64,000 bases of DNA from Mycobacterium sp. 1164985.4 (GTDB lineage: Bacteria > Actinomycetota > Actinomycetes > Mycobacteriales > Mycobacteriaceae): NCBI RefSeq assembly GCF_001668575.1, contig NZ_LZMD01000058.1, forward strand, positions 23,398 to 87,397, written 5' to 3'. Below are positions 36,335 through 46,667 of this stretch, piece after piece. Every line of letters starts with the position of its first letter. Position 1 is the stretch's first letter. Below the pieces are notes generated by a model. It worked only from the letters and a program-made list of their open reading frames with translations, had not been told where the DNA came from and did no database searches. The position numbers were made by a program, and so were the translations under genes.

Positions 36335-37543
36335 ATGGCGTTCGGAGACGGCCCGGACGATGCCGCGCTGAAATCGGCGTGGGACGACTTCTGCGATCGG
36401 CTGAGGCAGGCAGGGGAGCGGGTCTTCAAGGATCACAACGGCACATCGGGCATCCATCGATCCGATGGTTTTCGCTTCCTCACCCAGAACCTCGGGCAGG
36501 CGTTCGATCTCGCGCTGGAGACGCGCAACACGCGATATCCGCAGATCCACACCTTCTCCCACCCGACCAGGAAGCTAGGCGGTGACTGTGCGGACTTTGT
36601 GTATGAACAAGCCTGGATCGACGGCACGTCAACCTACCGAATCACCGGTGAGCGCGGCACGGCGCCGTTTTTCAACATCACCGTGCAGGGGCCCCGCCCC
36701 GACGGCCCCGGCGTGCTCCACGAGCCGTTCGGCGACGTACCCGAGGCGAATCTATCTGGCGCGCAACTGAACACGCAACCCGACGGCACCTTCGAGGTCT
36801 ACATCGGCGGACCGCAGCGAGAACCCAACTGGATACCCACGACACCCGCGTCGCGCAAGCTGTTCATCCGCCAGGGATTCGACCGATGGGAGGAGCGCCC
36901 GGCCCGGATGCGCATCGAACGCGTCGACATGGCCGAGCCCAGGCCGGTGCCGAGTTCCGCAGAGATGATCTCGGCCATCGAATGGGCGGGCGATTTCCTG
37001 TCCGGGGTGATGTCCGCCTGGCCGGAATTCCCGTTCACGTACGGCGGTGTCGACGCCGAGCAACCCAACCGGTTTCCCGACGTGACGGTGACCGGTGCCG
37101 ACGCGAAACGCGGTCGCGCGGCGGTCAACATGCATTGGCGACTGGCGCCCGACGAATCGCTGATCGTCGAATTCGACGCGCACGACGGCCTGTGGATGCT
37201 GACCAACATGGGACCGTTCTTCACCAGCATGGATTACCTCTATCGCCCGGTGAGCTACACACCGAGCCGCACCGCGGTCGACTCGGACCGCAAGGTGCGC
37301 CTCGTGCTATCCCACGACGATCCCGGCTACCACAACTGGCTCGACACCCAGGGTTTCGAGCGGGGCAACCTCACCTACCGGCACATGCTGGTGGGTGAAC
37401 CGGCGGCGCTGCGCACCCAACTGGTCAAGCGCGGCGATCTCGCCGACGCGCTACCGCCGGACACCGCGACCGTGACACCGGCCGAACGCATCGGGCAGAT
37501 GTGGGCGCGGTTCAACGGAATTCGGCAGCGTTACGGCTGGTAG
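36335..37543 (+). CDS. DUF1214-containing protein
   Basis: A 402-residue cytosolic protein without signal peptide. The C-terminal half matches DUF1214-type proteins (PAVNMHWRLAPDESLIVEF-like beta strands, MGPFFTSMDYLY, then a short LVLSHDDPGYHNWLDTQGF segment). An N-terminal region up to about residue 110 is helical and of no known family to me. It closes the FadE operon and is convergent with a secreted protein gene 7 bp away. Molecular function is unknown. Confidence 0.8.
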   Translation: MAFGDGPDDAALKSAWDDFCDRLRQAGERVFKDHNGTSGIHRSDGFRFLTQNLGQAFDLALETRNTRYPQIHTFSHPTRKLGGDCADFVYEQAWIDGTSTYRITGERGTAPFFNITVQGPRPDGPGVLHEPFGDVPEANLSGAQLNTQPDGTFEVYIGGPQREPNWIPTTPASRKLFIRQGFDRWEERPARMRIERVDMAEPRPVPSSAEMISAIEWAGDFLSGVMSAWPEFPFTYGGVDAEQPNRFPDVTVTGADAKRGRAAVNMHWRLAPDESLIVEFDAHDGLWMLTNMGPFFTSMDYLYRPVSYTPSRTAVDSDRKVRLVLSHDDPGYHNWLDTQGFERGNLTYRHMLVGEPAALRTQLVKRGDLADALPPDTATVTPAERIGQMWARFNGIRQRYGW

Positions 37544-37550
37544 GAGGCGA

Positions 37551-37991
37551 TCAGAGTCGCTGGAGTTTGAACGTCCAGAACTGCATGCCCGGTGGCCCGT
37601 TGAAACATCCGACGTCGTAATGGGACTCGATGGTACCGACCAGGGATATCTCATCCCAGGAGTACGTTTCGCGAGTTGGCAGCCGTTGACCTGGGCAGAT
37701 CAAGCCGTCCGGGACGTCGACCGTCATGGTGTAGCGGCCGTCGGCCAGGTGCGCCTCTCCACCGTAGTAGGCGTAGAACTTCAGCCGTGGAGCGGCGCTG
37801 ACTTTGACGCAGTCCGGCTGCTTGTCCGGCCAGCAGTTACTGACGAACCAGAACCACGACGCTTGTGTGTAGCGGTTGGTCTGCAGATCATAGTTGCCCA
37901 GCGGCATCATGGCCTGGGCCCGCTGTGGAGCGACGAGGCTCACGGCGATCATGAGCGCAGCCACTGCAACGAAGATCCTCAATCGGGTCAC
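37551..37991 (-). CDS. Secreted mycobacterial protein, small
   Basis: A 146-residue protein with an N-terminal signal (VAVAALMIAVSLVAPQRAQA, cleavage after AQA). The mature part has four Cys and many aromatic residues, and ends MQFWTFKLQRL. It resembles in plan the secreted protein at 56165 (W-x-VS, paired Cys, Y-D/D-P, CP). This family is common in mycobacteria and of unknown function. The locus is convergent to the DUF1214 gene. Confidence 0.82.
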   Translation of the reverse strand: MTRLRIFVAVAALMIAVSLVAPQRAQAMMPLGNYDLQTNRYTQASWFWFVSNCWPDKQPDCVKVSAAPRLKFYAYYGGEAHLADGRYTMTVDVPDGLICPGQRLPTRETYSWDEISLVGTIESHYDVGCFNGPPGMQFWTFKLQRL

Positions 37992-38054
37992 CGATTTCCT
38001 CCCATCACAAGCCCGGTGCTATCAAATCACCTCGCCGAGGCGCGCGAGCACGGT

Positions 38055-39443
38055 TCAGGTGATGACGGCGGCTTCCTTGCGCTCGGTGATCGGCCTGGCC
38101 AGTTCCTGTTCGTCGCAGATGCGCTGAAGCTTCTCCAACGTCTCGTCGAGGCCCGGACCGAGCGGCTTGCTGGGCGTGAAGGTGGCCGGAAGGTTGCGCA
38201 TGCCCTGGATCACGCCGATCGTGTCGTAATGAACCGTGCCCTCGGGATCGCACACGTAGTCGGGCATCCGGTCCAGCACGGCGGTCAGCATGGACTTGAA
38301 CACCGTCCGCGCTACGTTCGAACCCACACAGCGGTGCACCCCGATACCGAAACTGAAGTGCCGGTTGCCCTTCCGGTCGAGGATCACCTCGTTCGGCTTC
38401 TCGAACACCGAGGGGTCGCGGTTGGCCATCGCCCACGACAGCCAGAGCCGCTCGTACTGCTTGAACTGCTGGCCTTCGACCTCGACGTCCTCGGAGAAGG
38501 TCCGGCCGTCGCCGGGCGCCGGGGTGAAGAACCGTAGGAACTCTTCGGTTGCCGGGTGCAACAGCGAGTCGCGCTCGCGACTGAGCCGCTCCCGCTCGTC
38601 GGGGTGCTCACCGAGCCATTCGAGGGCGTGCGCGGTCAGTGCCGTGGTGGTGTCGAAACCGCCACCGATGATCAGCCCGAGGTTGCCGAGGATCTCCATG
38701 TCGGGGGCCGGTTCACCGTCGATGCGCAACTGCAACAGCGCATTCACCAGACCGGGCCGCGGATTCTCGCGGATCTCCATCATGTTGTTGATGAGGTCGA
38801 TCCCCATCTCACGGTGCTGTTCGTTGATCTTCTCCCGCTCGGGAGCGTGCTCGGGCGTGTAGACCGAGGCGTGGGTCGGCTCGCTGTAGACGTTCCACTT
38901 CTTGAGGTCGATGCCCATCATGGCCAGCGTGAATACCGCGGGAACGACGTTGGCGAGGTCCTCGACGAAATCGATGCGGCCGGACTCGATGTGCTCGTCG
39001 AGTGCCGCGCGGGTGATCTCGTCGACGAACGGCTCCCAGCGTTTGATGGCCGCCGGCGACAGATACGGGTTGAGCGCTCCGCGGTAGGCGCTGTGTTCGG
39101 GCTCGTCCATCTCCAGGATGCCGCCGCGAACCACAGTGGCACGACTGGCCTTCGGGATCGTGATGCCCTGGAACGGTGTCTCACCGGTGATGTCGTGGTG
39201 GTTGGACACCGCGGGGCAGCGGGCCAGTTCGAATACATGCTTGCTGTCCGCGGCGACCCAGTGCCCGTCGTAGGTGTCCGTCCACGCCATCGGACACCGG
39301 GATTGCATCTCCTCGGTGATCTTCTCGAACTGCAGACGGTATTCGGGTGTGTGCCGGTCGAAGTGGTACCGGTTCTTCTTGCGGTCCCCCTCGTCGGCTC
39401 CGTTGGCTCTTCGCGCCAGCGGCTCATCGCTGTGGACAGTCAC
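38055..39443 (-). CDS. Cytochrome P450 (P450-4)
   Basis: A 462-residue P450, longer than the other four. I-helix GGGFDTTTAL uses Asp-Thr instead of Glu-Thr. ExxR is EEFLRF, and heme Cys372 is in FGIGVHRCVGSN. A long C-terminal tail follows the heme region (90 residues). GTG 39443 follows GGAGACACGCC. It resembles the actinobacterial terpene/steroid P450 type more than the other P450s here. Its ferredoxin is the next gene upstream at 39484. Confidence 0.94.
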   Translation of the reverse strand: MTVHSDEPLARRANGADEGDRKKNRYHFDRHTPEYRLQFEKITEEMQSRCPMAWTDTYDGHWVAADSKHVFELARCPAVSNHHDITGETPFQGITIPKASRATVVRGGILEMDEPEHSAYRGALNPYLSPAAIKRWEPFVDEITRAALDEHIESGRIDFVEDLANVVPAVFTLAMMGIDLKKWNVYSEPTHASVYTPEHAPEREKINEQHREMGIDLINNMMEIRENPRPGLVNALLQLRIDGEPAPDMEILGNLGLIIGGGFDTTTALTAHALEWLGEHPDERERLSRERDSLLHPATEEFLRFFTPAPGDGRTFSEDVEVEGQQFKQYERLWLSWAMANRDPSVFEKPNEVILDRKGNRHFSFGIGVHRCVGSNVARTVFKSMLTAVLDRMPDYVCDPEGTVHYDTIGVIQGMRNLPATFTPSKPLGPGLDETLEKLQRICDEQELARPITERKEAAVIT

Positions 39444-39483
39444 GGCGTGTCTCCTATTGCGTTTGCGCGGTGTGCGGACCGCG

Positions 39484-39675
39484 TCATTCGATGACGATGG
39501 CCTGTTCCGGACATGAGTGGGCCGCCTCCCGCACCAGGTCTTCCTGATCCGGGGGAACAACTTCGTTCACCGCCGACGCATGGCCGTCGACATCGTCGAG
39601 CTCGAACGAGTCGGGTGCGATCATCGCGCACAGGGTGTGACCCTGGCACCGCGTTCCGTCGACCGAAACTTTCAC
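39484..39675 (-). CDS. Ferredoxin, [3Fe-4S] type
   Basis: A 63-residue ferredoxin with CQGHTLC and distal CPEQAIVIE; His occupies the variable cluster position. The start is GTG 39675. It lies 40 bp before the P450-4 gene and is its likely electron donor. Confidence 0.93.
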   Translation of the reverse strand: MKVSVDGTRCQGHTLCAMIAPDSFELDDVDGHASAVNEVVPPDQEDLVREAAHSCPEQAIVIE

Positions 39676-39693
39676 TCTCGCAACTCCTTACGC

Positions 39694-40554
39694 TCAGTTG
39701 TGGTAGTCGTACCACTTCAGGTAACCGCCGGCGTCGACGCGCAACTGCGCGCCGGTGACGAAGCGGGCTTCGTCCGAAGCAAGCCAGAGCACCGCGTTGC
39801 TGATGTCCTCGGGCTCGACCCACGGCACCTTCATGGCCTGCTGGACGTAGAACACTGGTTCGGCGTCCTTGAGCTCGGGCTTCTCCAGGTCGGGCCGGAA
39901 GGACCGGTACATCGGCTCGCTCTGCAACATGTTCGTGTTGCAGTTGGTGGGGTGCACGACGTTGGCCCGGATACCGCGTGGCGCCAGCTCGGTGGCGAGA
40001 TCGTGGACGTAGGCCGACAGCGCGCGCTTGGAATGCACGTAGGCCATGCCGCCGGGGTCGTTGCCGGGATCGTTCTTCTGGTGGGTGTCCATCAGCGCGG
40101 CAGTGGAACCCGTCGCGATGATCGAGGCTCCCTCCTTGAGGTGCAGCAGCGACACCTGAATGGCGTTGATGGTCCCGATGAGGTTGGTGTTGATGACGTC
40201 GATCCAGGCCTGAAGCGGCGGTTGCCCTTTCATCCCCGCGACGCCGGCCTGCGCGACGACGATGTCGAGCCCGCCGAGCTGGGAGATGCCGTCCTCGAGG
40301 GCGGCCTTGAGCTGTGCGGCGTCGCGCACGTCCGCCTTGGCGGTGACCACGCGCTGGCCGGTCTTCTCGATGAACGCCGCGGTCTCCTCGAGATCCTCCG
40401 GCGAGGCCATGGGATAGCCGATGGTGTCGATGTTCTCGCAGAGGTCGACCGCGATGATGTCGGCGCCCTCCTCAGCCAGCCGCACCGCATGGCTGCGTCC
40501 CTGCCCACGCGCCGCACCCGTGACGAATGCGACCTTTCCCTGTACGCGTCCCAC
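39694..40554 (-). CDS. Mycofactocin-type SDR oxidoreductase
   Basis: A 286-residue SDR with TGAARGQGRSHAVRLAEEGAD, the sequence typical of the mycofactocin-coupled SDR family, whose NAD is tightly bound and recycled by mycofactocin. YVHSK is the Tyr-x3-Lys motif. The start is GTG 40554. No mycofactocin biosynthesis genes are in the window, so they would be elsewhere. It would oxidise an alcohol, perhaps the P450-4 product. Confidence 0.88.
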   Translation of the reverse strand: MGRVQGKVAFVTGAARGQGRSHAVRLAEEGADIIAVDLCENIDTIGYPMASPEDLEETAAFIEKTGQRVVTAKADVRDAAQLKAALEDGISQLGGLDIVVAQAGVAGMKGQPPLQAWIDVINTNLIGTINAIQVSLLHLKEGASIIATGSTAALMDTHQKNDPGNDPGGMAYVHSKRALSAYVHDLATELAPRGIRANVVHPTNCNTNMLQSEPMYRSFRPDLEKPELKDAEPVFYVQQAMKVPWVEPEDISNAVLWLASDEARFVTGAQLRVDAGGYLKWYDYHN

Positions 40555-40584
40555 TGAGGATCCTTTCCTTATTACTTGTCGCCG

Positions 40585-41283
40585 CTACGTATTTCGGCCG
40601 CCGTTGACGCCCAAGATCTGTCCGGTGATGTAGCCCGCCTCATCGGAGACCAAGAACGCACACGCAGCCGCGATGTCCTCGGGCTTGCCGATGCGGCGCA
40701 CCGGTGTCGAGTCGATGTTCTGCTGCACCACCAGATAGCCGCGCTCCTCGGACTTGCGCAGCATCGGAGTGTCGATGAATCCGGGCGGCACGGCGTTGAC
40801 CGTGATTCCGCTGGGCCCGTACTCCAACGCGAGAGACTTGGTGAGCCCGTTGACCGCGGACTTGGCGGCCACATACGGGGCCATATAGGGCTGGCCGGAA
40901 TGGGTGCTCGATGACGAGATGTTGACGATGCGACCCCACCCGGCCTCGATCATGTCGGGCAGGACGGCCTGGATGCAGTGAAAGACGCCGTTGAGGTTGA
41001 CGTCTATGACACGCTGCCAGTCCTCGAATTTCAGATCGGTGAACCTCTTGAACTTCTCGAGCCCCGCGGCGTTCACGAGGACCGTGATAGGCCCGAGTTG
41101 CGCCCGGATGGCGTCGAGCGCCCCCTCGACCTGAGCGCGGTCCGTCACGTCGGCCGTATACGCCGAGTCGGCGTCCGACGGATTGATGTCGATGGTGGCC
41201 ACGTGCATACCGTCGGCGCGCAGACGCTGCGCGACGGCCAGCCCGATGCCCGAACCGCCTCCCGTCACGACGGCGTTCTTCAT
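40585..41283 (-). CDS. Short-chain dehydrogenase/reductase
   Basis: A 232-residue classical SDR with TGGGSGIG, IDINPSDAD (NAD-type acidic loop), ISSSSTHSG and YVAAK. It is close to the SDR at 6871. ATG 41283 overlaps the stop of a 21-codon upstream ORF (ATGA), so translation is probably coupled. It lies in the operon with the mycofactocin-type SDR, ferredoxin and P450-4. Confidence 0.9.
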   Translation of the reverse strand: MKNAVVTGGGSGIGLAVAQRLRADGMHVATIDINPSDADSAYTADVTDRAQVEGALDAIRAQLGPITVLVNAAGLEKFKRFTDLKFEDWQRVIDVNLNGVFHCIQAVLPDMIEAGWGRIVNISSSSTHSGQPYMAPYVAAKSAVNGLTKSLALEYGPSGITVNAVPPGFIDTPMLRKSEERGYLVVQQNIDSTPVRRIGKPEDIAAACAFLVSDEAGYITGQILGVNGGRNT

Positions 41284-41345
41284 GCCTCCGCCTCGGCCTC
41301 TGTCATCGTTCCCCGCGCGTGCACCATGCCATCAAGCCACGCCAT
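41280..41345 (-). CDS. 21-residue leader ORF upstream of the SDR gene
   Basis: ATG 41345 opens a 21-codon frame with product MAWLDGMVHARGTMTEAEAEA. It is preceded by GAAAGGA at a good distance (8 nt) and its TGA overlaps the SDR start codon. It is too short for normal gene finding. It could be a coupling leader peptide or a small protein; sequence conservation in other species would tell. Confidence 0.5.
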   Translation of the reverse strand: MAWLDGMVHARGTMTEAEAEA

Positions 41346-41367
41346 CAAGAATCGTCCTTTCGATTAT

Positions 41368-41382
41368 GAGAACCGTACTCTC
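41368..41382. promoter_or_regulatory. 15-bp palindrome GAGAA-N5-cTCTC (site 3)
   Basis: GAGAACCGTACTCTC differs from the perfect pattern at one arm base. It is 23 bp upstream of the 21-codon ORF and near a minus-strand CATAAT hexamer, so it controls the SDR/P450-4 operon or the divergent ALDH/Mce operon. Confidence 0.5.
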
Positions 41383-41595
41383 GCCTCTTACAACTCCGCA
41401 AGACAGGTGGGTGTCGCGATTCGCACTGGTGAGACGTTCGGCGGCTGATTGTCGCACCGCTATTCCCAGGCAGTGGCGATTCCGATCATTTCCTTGAGTT
41501 CTCCCTGTGCGAATGTATGATTCGCCGGTGATGAGAATGGAGTTTCCATCACACTAGTCGGCCACCACAACGAAACCCCACGATTGAGGAGGATG

Positions 41596-43085
<1,490 letters not shown>

Positions 43086-43089
<4 letters not shown>

Positions 43090-44294
43090 GTGGACCGTTG
43101 GACGGGATCCGCGTCCTAGAGGTCGCGATGTATGGGTTCGTCCCATCCGCGGGGGCGGTTCTGCGGGAGTGGGGCGCCGACGTGGTCAAGGTCGAGCACG
43201 CGGTGACCGGCGACCCGCAGCGGGGGCTGCGGCAGACCGGCCTGCTGCGCGTCGAGGGCGATCCCAACCCCAACATCGAGCACGCCAACCGCGGGAAGCG
43301 AAGCATCGGCCTGGACATGTCGGTGCCCGAAGGCAAAGAGGTGTTGCTGGAACTGGCCCGTCGGGCCGACGTCTTCCTCACCAGCTTCCTGCCTGGGCAC
43401 CGGCAGCGGTTCGGCATCGACGTCGACGACATCCGGGCGGTGAACCCGAACATCATCTACGCCAGGGGCAGCGCGCTGGGCCCGCGGGGCGAAGAATCCG
43501 TCAAGGGCGGCTACGACATGACCGCGTTCTGGTGCCGCGCCGGCACCGCCGCCACGATCACGCCGCCCGGCACGCCGGGCATGGTCGGCCCGCCGGGACC
43601 CGCCTACGGGGACACGATCTCGGGCACGAACCTCGCGGGTGGCATCGCCGCGGCGCTGCTCAAGCGAGAACGCACGGGGGAGCCTTCGGTCGTCGACGTG
43701 TCCCTGCTGGGCAGCGGGCTGTGGTCGCTCGGGCACACCGTCGCGCTGACAAAACACCTCGGTCAGCGCATGGAGGCCTTTCCGCCAGGGGTGCACGGCT
43801 CGCCGATCAACCCGCTCGTGGGGCTGTATCCGACGGCCGACGACCGCTACATCTCGTTCGTGATGATGCAGCCCACCAAGTTCTGGGCCGACGTCTGCAG
43901 GCACATGGACCTCGACGAACTCGCCGACGATCCGCGCTTCGCGACCGCGGAGTCCATCGCGGAGAACACCGAGACGGCGGCGGAGATCCTCAAGGAGGCG
44001 ATGTCGAAGCGTCCGCTCGCCGAGTGGAGCGAGCGATTCGCCACCCTGCTAGGGCCCTGGGCGCCGGTGCAGGACACGCTGCAGGCCGTCGAGGACGCCC
44101 AGATCCGTGCCAACGAGTATCTGGTGCAGGCCGGCGAGCTCGAACTGGTTGCCAATCCGGTTCAGTTCGATGTCAGCGCACCCCGAACCGGACCCGCGCC
44201 AGGGTTCGCCGAGCAAACTGACGAAATATTGCTGGAACTCGGATTGGACTGGGACCGCATCATCGAGCTGAAGACGGCCGGCGCCGTCACCTAG
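43086..44294 (+). CDS. CaiB/BaiF-type (family III) CoA-transferase
   Basis: A 402-residue family III CoA-transferase. The catalytic Asp is in GGYDMTAFWCRAG. The N-terminal Rossmann-like start is SGPLDGIRVLEVA, and a GSPINP motif is typical. It moves CoA from a donor thioester to an acid without ATP. ATG 43086 overlaps the ALDH stop as ATGA. With the ALDH it converts an aldehyde to an acyl-CoA (inference). Confidence 0.93.
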
Positions 44295-44311
44295 AACCGG
44301 AAAGACAGCCC

Positions 44312-45487
44312 ATGCCCTACGTCGCCTCGATCGGCACATACCTGCCGTGCTGGGGTGCGCCGCTGCACCGCGAGCCCGGTGACGACGAGGACGCGGTCAC
44401 CCTTGCCGTCGAGGCGGGGCGGGCGGCGCTGATCGCCAGCGGGGGGGTTGAACGCGTGGTGTTGGTCAGCCGCGATCTGCCGCTGCTCGACAGCAGCAAC
44501 GCGGCAGTGCTGTTGGCGGGTCTAGGGCTCGACCCCGAGCTCGAGGTCGACGAGCGGCTCGGTGGTGCACCCGCGACGCTGGACGCAATCAGTTCGGCGA
44601 GGCCGCGGACGCTGATCATCGGAACCGACCTGAATCCCGCGGGCGCGGCGGCGATCCTGACCGCGGAGCGGGGACTGCAGGTGCGCACCGCGGCCCGCGT
44701 GGCGCGCAGCCTTCCGGTGCGCACCCGCAAGGCGACCGGCGACGTGCACGACTACGGCGACCCCCGGCTGCTGCACGAACGGGGGCTCATCGCTTCCCTG
44801 GAGGCGGCGTGGCTGGACACCCCGGCCGCGCTCGCGGGGGTGGACCCGTCGTGGGCGGCCGAGCTGACGATCGGGGACCCGCCCCCGCTGCCGACCACCG
44901 GCGCGAGCGCCGGCCTGTTCGCGTTGGCCGGTATGGCCGAACGGAATTCGACCGGCCCGCTGGTAGCCGTCGAACAGGCGAGCCTGTCGGGGATCACGGT
45001 GACCGGCGGGGCCGCCGAGTTGCACCGGCGCGAGCCGGCCGCTCGCCCACAGCCCGACGGCACCGTCGTCGGTGACGCCCAGATCCCGATCTCCCTCGCA
45101 GCGTACGAGCGGGCGTTCGAGGCCAAGGTGCGCTGGGAGGCCGGCCGCCATCCCGGTTCCGGGGACCTCGACTTCCCACCTCGTTACCGATTGGCCGACA
45201 ACTCCACGCTGTCCACCGGCTATGAGCTGATTCCGTTGCCGCGCACCGGAACCGTCTACACCGAGACGACGGTGCACATCCCGGTACCGGGCCTGCGCTC
45301 GCCGTACTCCCTGGTGATCGTCGAGCTCGACGGGGTCGGGGTGCGGGCGCTGGTGAAGGTGACGGGGGCCGAGCCGGGTTCGGTGGACATCGGCACCCGC
45401 GGCCGGCTGGCCTTGCGCCGTGTCGCCGTACGGTCCGGGGTTCCGGACTACGGTTACATGTTCGAGCCGGAGTCGGTGGCCGCATGA
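44312..45487 (+). CDS. HMG-CoA-synthase-like / OB-fold (DUF35) fusion, condensing-enzyme Cys absent
   Basis: A 391-residue protein. The N-terminal two thirds resemble a KAS-III/HMG-CoA synthase fold (ASIGTYLPCW start, LVGADL-like IIGTDLN strand). The C-terminus from about 310 is a DUF35 OB-fold (YTETTVHIPVPGL, VPDYGYMF). The position of the nucleophile Cys reads DERLGGAPATL, so catalysis by condensation is not expected. There is no zinc ribbon. It is followed by a thiolase, a pairing seen for DUF35 partners. It is probably an acyl-CoA-binding scaffold (inference). Confidence 0.8.
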   Translation: MPYVASIGTYLPCWGAPLHREPGDDEDAVTLAVEAGRAALIASGGVERVVLVSRDLPLLDSSNAAVLLAGLGLDPELEVDERLGGAPATLDAISSARPRTLIIGTDLNPAGAAAILTAERGLQVRTAARVARSLPVRTRKATGDVHDYGDPRLLHERGLIASLEAAWLDTPAALAGVDPSWAAELTIGDPPPLPTTGASAGLFALAGMAERNSTGPLVAVEQASLSGITVTGGAAELHRREPAARPQPDGTVVGDAQIPISLAAYERAFEAKVRWEAGRHPGSGDLDFPPRYRLADNSTLSTGYELIPLPRTGTVYTETTVHIPVPGLRSPYSLVIVELDGVGVRALVKVTGAEPGSVDIGTRGRLALRRVAVRSGVPDYGYMFEPESVAA

Positions 45488-45497
45488 GGGTCGAGGC

Positions 45498-46667
45498 ATG
45501 AAAAAGGTCGCGATCGCCGGCGCCGGAATGACCGCGTTCGGCGAGCATTTCGCGCTCGGGCTCAAGGATCTTCTGCCCATGGCCTTCGCCGAGTGCGCGG
45601 CGAGCGTCGACAAGGGTCTGCGAAAGTCGGACCTGCAAGCGGCGTGGTTCGGCGCGATGGGCACCGCCGACGGTTTCCCGGCCGGTATCCTCGCCGACAC
45701 GCTCGGCCTGACCGACCTTCCGGTGACCCGCGTCGAAAACCCCTGCGCCACAGGCAACGACGCGATCCGCAACGCTTTGTTCGCGGTCGCCTCGGGTGCC
45801 TTCGACGTGGCGCTGGTGATGGGTGCTGACAAGCTGCGCGACACCACGTCACGAGACATGTTGTGGGAGTGGGAGGCGATGGCCCGCGACATGGCGTGGG
45901 ACTACCCCCTCGGCGTCGTGTCGCCCGCCGGATTCGCGTTGCACGTCCGGCGGTATCTGCATGAGTCGCCGGCCACCGAGGAGCACCTGGCCATGGTGGC
46001 GGTCAAGAACCACCGGCACGGAGCCAACAATCCCAAGGCGCGACTTCGATTCGAGATCACCGTCGAGCAGGCGATGGCGGCGCCGACCGTCGTCACGCCC
46101 TTTCGGCTCTACGATTGCGCGCCGCAGAGCGATGGTGCGGCCGCCCTCGTGCTCGCCTCCGAAGACGTCGTCGACCGATTCACAAACCGCCCGGTATGGA
46201 TTCGTGGAGTCGGTCTGGGCCTGGACTCCGTGATGCACCAACACAAGGCAGACATGACGACGATGCCGGCGACGGTGCGGGCCGCCAAACAGGCTTTTGA
46301 GATGGCCAGTCTTGTTCCTAGCGATGTTCATGTGGCTGAAGTTCACGATTTCTTCACGGGCATTGAGCTAATCAGCTATGAAGATCTGGGATTCGCCGAG
46401 AGGTTCGGGGGCCACAAACTCGTCGAAGCCGATGTCACGACTATCGGCGGGGAGCTGCCCGTGAACCCGAGTGGAGGCCTGAAGGCCAAAGGGCATCCGC
46501 CCGGCGCGACCGGAGTCGCGCAATGTGTCGAACTGTTCGCGCAACTTCGCGGTGAAGCCGTGAACCAGGTGGACGGTGCTCGGATCGGCCTTGCCCATAA
46601 CATTGGCGGGCCGACGGCGGTGGCGGCGGTGACCATCCTGGAAGGAGACTTGAGTGGCGCAAGCTAG
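45498..46667 (+). CDS. Thiolase-fold (SCP-x/Ltp-like) acetyltransferase or lyase
   Basis: A 389-residue thiolase-superfamily protein. It has the nucleophile Cys in NPCATGNDAI and His in KAKGHPPGATG; the second Cys position of classical thiolases reads AHNIGG. ATG 45498 is 10 bp after the preceding stop. It pairs with the OB-fold protein upstream. The last 14 bp overlap the start of yrbEA, so metabolic and transport genes are one transcript. A patch near 46290-46400 is A+T-richer than the rest of the gene. Confidence 0.88.
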   Translation: MKKVAIAGAGMTAFGEHFALGLKDLLPMAFAECAASVDKGLRKSDLQAAWFGAMGTADGFPAGILADTLGLTDLPVTRVENPCATGNDAIRNALFAVASGAFDVALVMGADKLRDTTSRDMLWEWEAMARDMAWDYPLGVVSPAGFALHVRRYLHESPATEEHLAMVAVKNHRHGANNPKARLRFEITVEQAMAAPTVVTPFRLYDCAPQSDGAAALVLASEDVVDRFTNRPVWIRGVGLGLDSVMHQHKADMTTMPATVRAAKQAFEMASLVPSDVHVAEVHDFFTGIELISYEDLGFAERFGGHKLVEADVTTIGGELPVNPSGGLKAKGHPPGATGVAQCVELFAQLRGEAVNQVDGARIGLAHNIGGPTAVAAVTILEGDLSGAS

